Positions 5,697 to 6,196 of a DNA stretch of 6,196 bases are shown in pieces. This DNA comes from Nanobdellota archaeon (GTDB taxonomy: Bacteria; Patescibacteriota; Minisyncoccia; UBA6257; GWB1-50-10), in NCBI GenBank assembly GCA_030695805.1, contig JAUYPG010000020.1:1-6196 (forward strand), given 5' to 3'. Made by a program: the position numbers and the translations under genes. The notes beneath the pieces were generated by a model. It was not told where the DNA came from. It worked only from the letters and a program-made list of their open reading frames with translations, and made no database searches. The first letter of the stretch is position 1. Each line of letters opens with the position of its first letter.

Positions 5697-5732
5697 ATTG
5701 TACATAACCTATGTATAAAATGCAAACATAGG
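5697..5732 (-). promoter_or_regulatory. Promoter and operator of the HTH-Panacea/RelE module
   Basis: The minus strand has TTGCAT (5720-5725), a 17-base spacer and TACAAT (5697-5702, five of six to -10). Overlapping these is an inverted repeat, CCTATGT (5708-5714) and ACATAGG (5726-5732), separated by 11 bases. This is a typical size and position for a dimeric HTH operator that would block RNA polymerase. TACATA at 5701-5706 makes a further half site with TATGTA at 5711-5716. As at hicB, six bases separate the -10 from the preferred ATG, so the message may be leaderless. Confidence 0.6.
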
Positions 5733-5755
5733 GTGTTAATAAACTTGACACCTAT

Positions 5756-5880
5756 TTCCTTACATCCCTTATTCCCTCCTTCGCATCTTCGCTATCGCTA
5801 CGAGCTTCGGCGGGCACGCGCGCGAATAAGGGATGTAAGGAATTTGGTTTTGCGGAGAGGCCTGCCTGCCGGTAGGCAGG
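5756..5880. repeat. Palindromic element B, between the partial RelE-like gene and the HTH-Panacea module
   Basis: Perfect 19-base arms TTCCTTACATCCCTTATTC (5756-5774) and GAATAAGGGATGTAAGGAA (5824-5842) enclose 49 bases rich in GCGAAG-type words. After the right arm the sequence TTTGGTTTTGCGG matches element A with few changes. It then ends in a near-perfect 20-base palindrome (5861-5880, arms CCTGCCTGCC and GGTAGGCAGG, one G-T). It starts six bases from the stop of the partial RelE-like gene. The 195-base gap 5691-5885 holds this element and the HTH-gene promoter, and no gene. Confidence 0.8.
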
Positions 5881-5885
5881 GATTT

Positions 5886-6196
5886 CTAATTAAGGCGTTC
5901 TTTTATTAATGCAATGAGCTCTGCTTCATTGCGGTATATGCCGTGTCTGGAAAAAACTAAAACGATACAATGATTTTCATCAACCATTTCAAAAATGACT
6001 CTATATCCTTTTGATTTACCGATATTTTCTTTGAGCGGCACAACGCGCCCTTTGAAAATTTTTCGCGCGCCAAACCCGGGGAAAGAATCAAGTGCCGGTG
6101 TTTCTCCTAATCCCTTTAAACAAAAAAGGCGTTCCCACGCCTCAAGCGATTCTTGCGGCGCGGCAGAACGCCTTAGCGCCCGAAAATCTTTTTGAA
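5886..6196 (-). CDS. RelE/ParE-like toxin, C-terminal 102 codons (N-terminus outside window)
   Basis: The frame is open from the window edge to TAG at 5886-5888, with two leading bases belonging to an incomplete codon, so the start lies beyond 6196. The visible part begins QKDFRALRRSAAPQ, then a helix ESLEAWERLFCLKG. The C-terminal half matches the strand pattern of RelE-like toxins: ARKIFKGRVVPL, GKSKGYRVIFEMVDENHCIVLVFSRHGIYRN, then a helix AELIALIKERL. The GKSxGYRVIF segment followed by a second hydrophobic strand is the best family sign. The level of match is superfamily only; toxin activity is inferred from the fold and from the TA neighbours. A partner antitoxin would be expected upstream, outside the window. 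Element B follows its stop directly. Confidence 0.6.
   Translation of the reverse strand, partial: QKDFRALRRSAAPQESLEAWERLFCLKGLGETPALDSFPGFGARKIFKGRVVPLKENIGKSKGYRVIFEMVDENHCIVLVFSRHGIYRNEAELIALIKERLN

Noticed and set aside
5745..5773. TTGACA on the plus strand with a possible -10, reading into element B
   Set aside because: The hexamer at the right distance (CTTATT) matches the -10 consensus at only three positions, and no plus-strand gene lies downstream.
4492..5880. Elements A and B as integron attC sites
   Set aside because: The arms lack the attC core pattern (RYYYAAC/GTTRRRY with paired L boxes), and no integrase is present. The cassette-like arrangement remains, but not this mechanism.
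1..6196. tRNA, rRNA and CRISPR arrays
   Set aside because: I found no cloverleaf-like segment, no rRNA-like stretch, and no regularly spaced direct repeats on either strand.

Overview
The window looks like a piece of a Candidate Phyla Radiation (Patescibacteria, probably Parcubacteria-like) genome. Three things point that way. The alanyl-tRNA synthetase has only 600 residues and stops right after the editing domain. It sits beside a one-pass membrane protein with a baseplate-J/gp47-like domain, of a kind I associate with these genomes. The gaps hold short, near-perfect palindromes. This is inference from gene content and style; there is no rRNA or other marker here. All recognisable genes lie on the minus strand, so the reading order is from high to low coordinates.

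Right part (about 4140-6196): a run of toxin-antitoxin (TA) genes. It starts with the C-terminal part of a RelE-like protein cut by the window edge. Next comes a complete two-gene module: an HTH-Panacea (DUF4065) antitoxin overlapping a RelE-like toxin by 11 bases. Last is a HicB-like antitoxin followed by only the last 22 codons of hicA. Two related palindromic elements in the same orientation (4492-4579 and 5756-5880) lie between successive modules, each just after the 3' end of a toxin gene. The array therefore looks like repeat-delimited cassettes.

Middle (2337-4139): alaS begins 3 bases after the stop of the hicA remnant and has no good Shine-Dalgarno (SD) sequence. The essential synthetase is thus apparently transcribed, and perhaps translated, through the TA remnant.

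Left part (1-2336): a 170-base gap holds a predicted promoter, then a leader whose first 20 bases are perfectly complementary to the SD/start region of the next gene, the 547-residue baseplate-J-like membrane protein. After that come a 30-base perfect palindrome and a small 83-codon gene with its own promoter, SD and intrinsic terminator. At the extreme left edge there may be the start of another minus-strand gene.

Functionally the window joins a TA island, a housekeeping translation enzyme and an envelope-associated protein. The parts most worth a second look are the repeat-delimited TA array, the hicA stump in front of alaS, and the self-complementary leader at 2164-2290.
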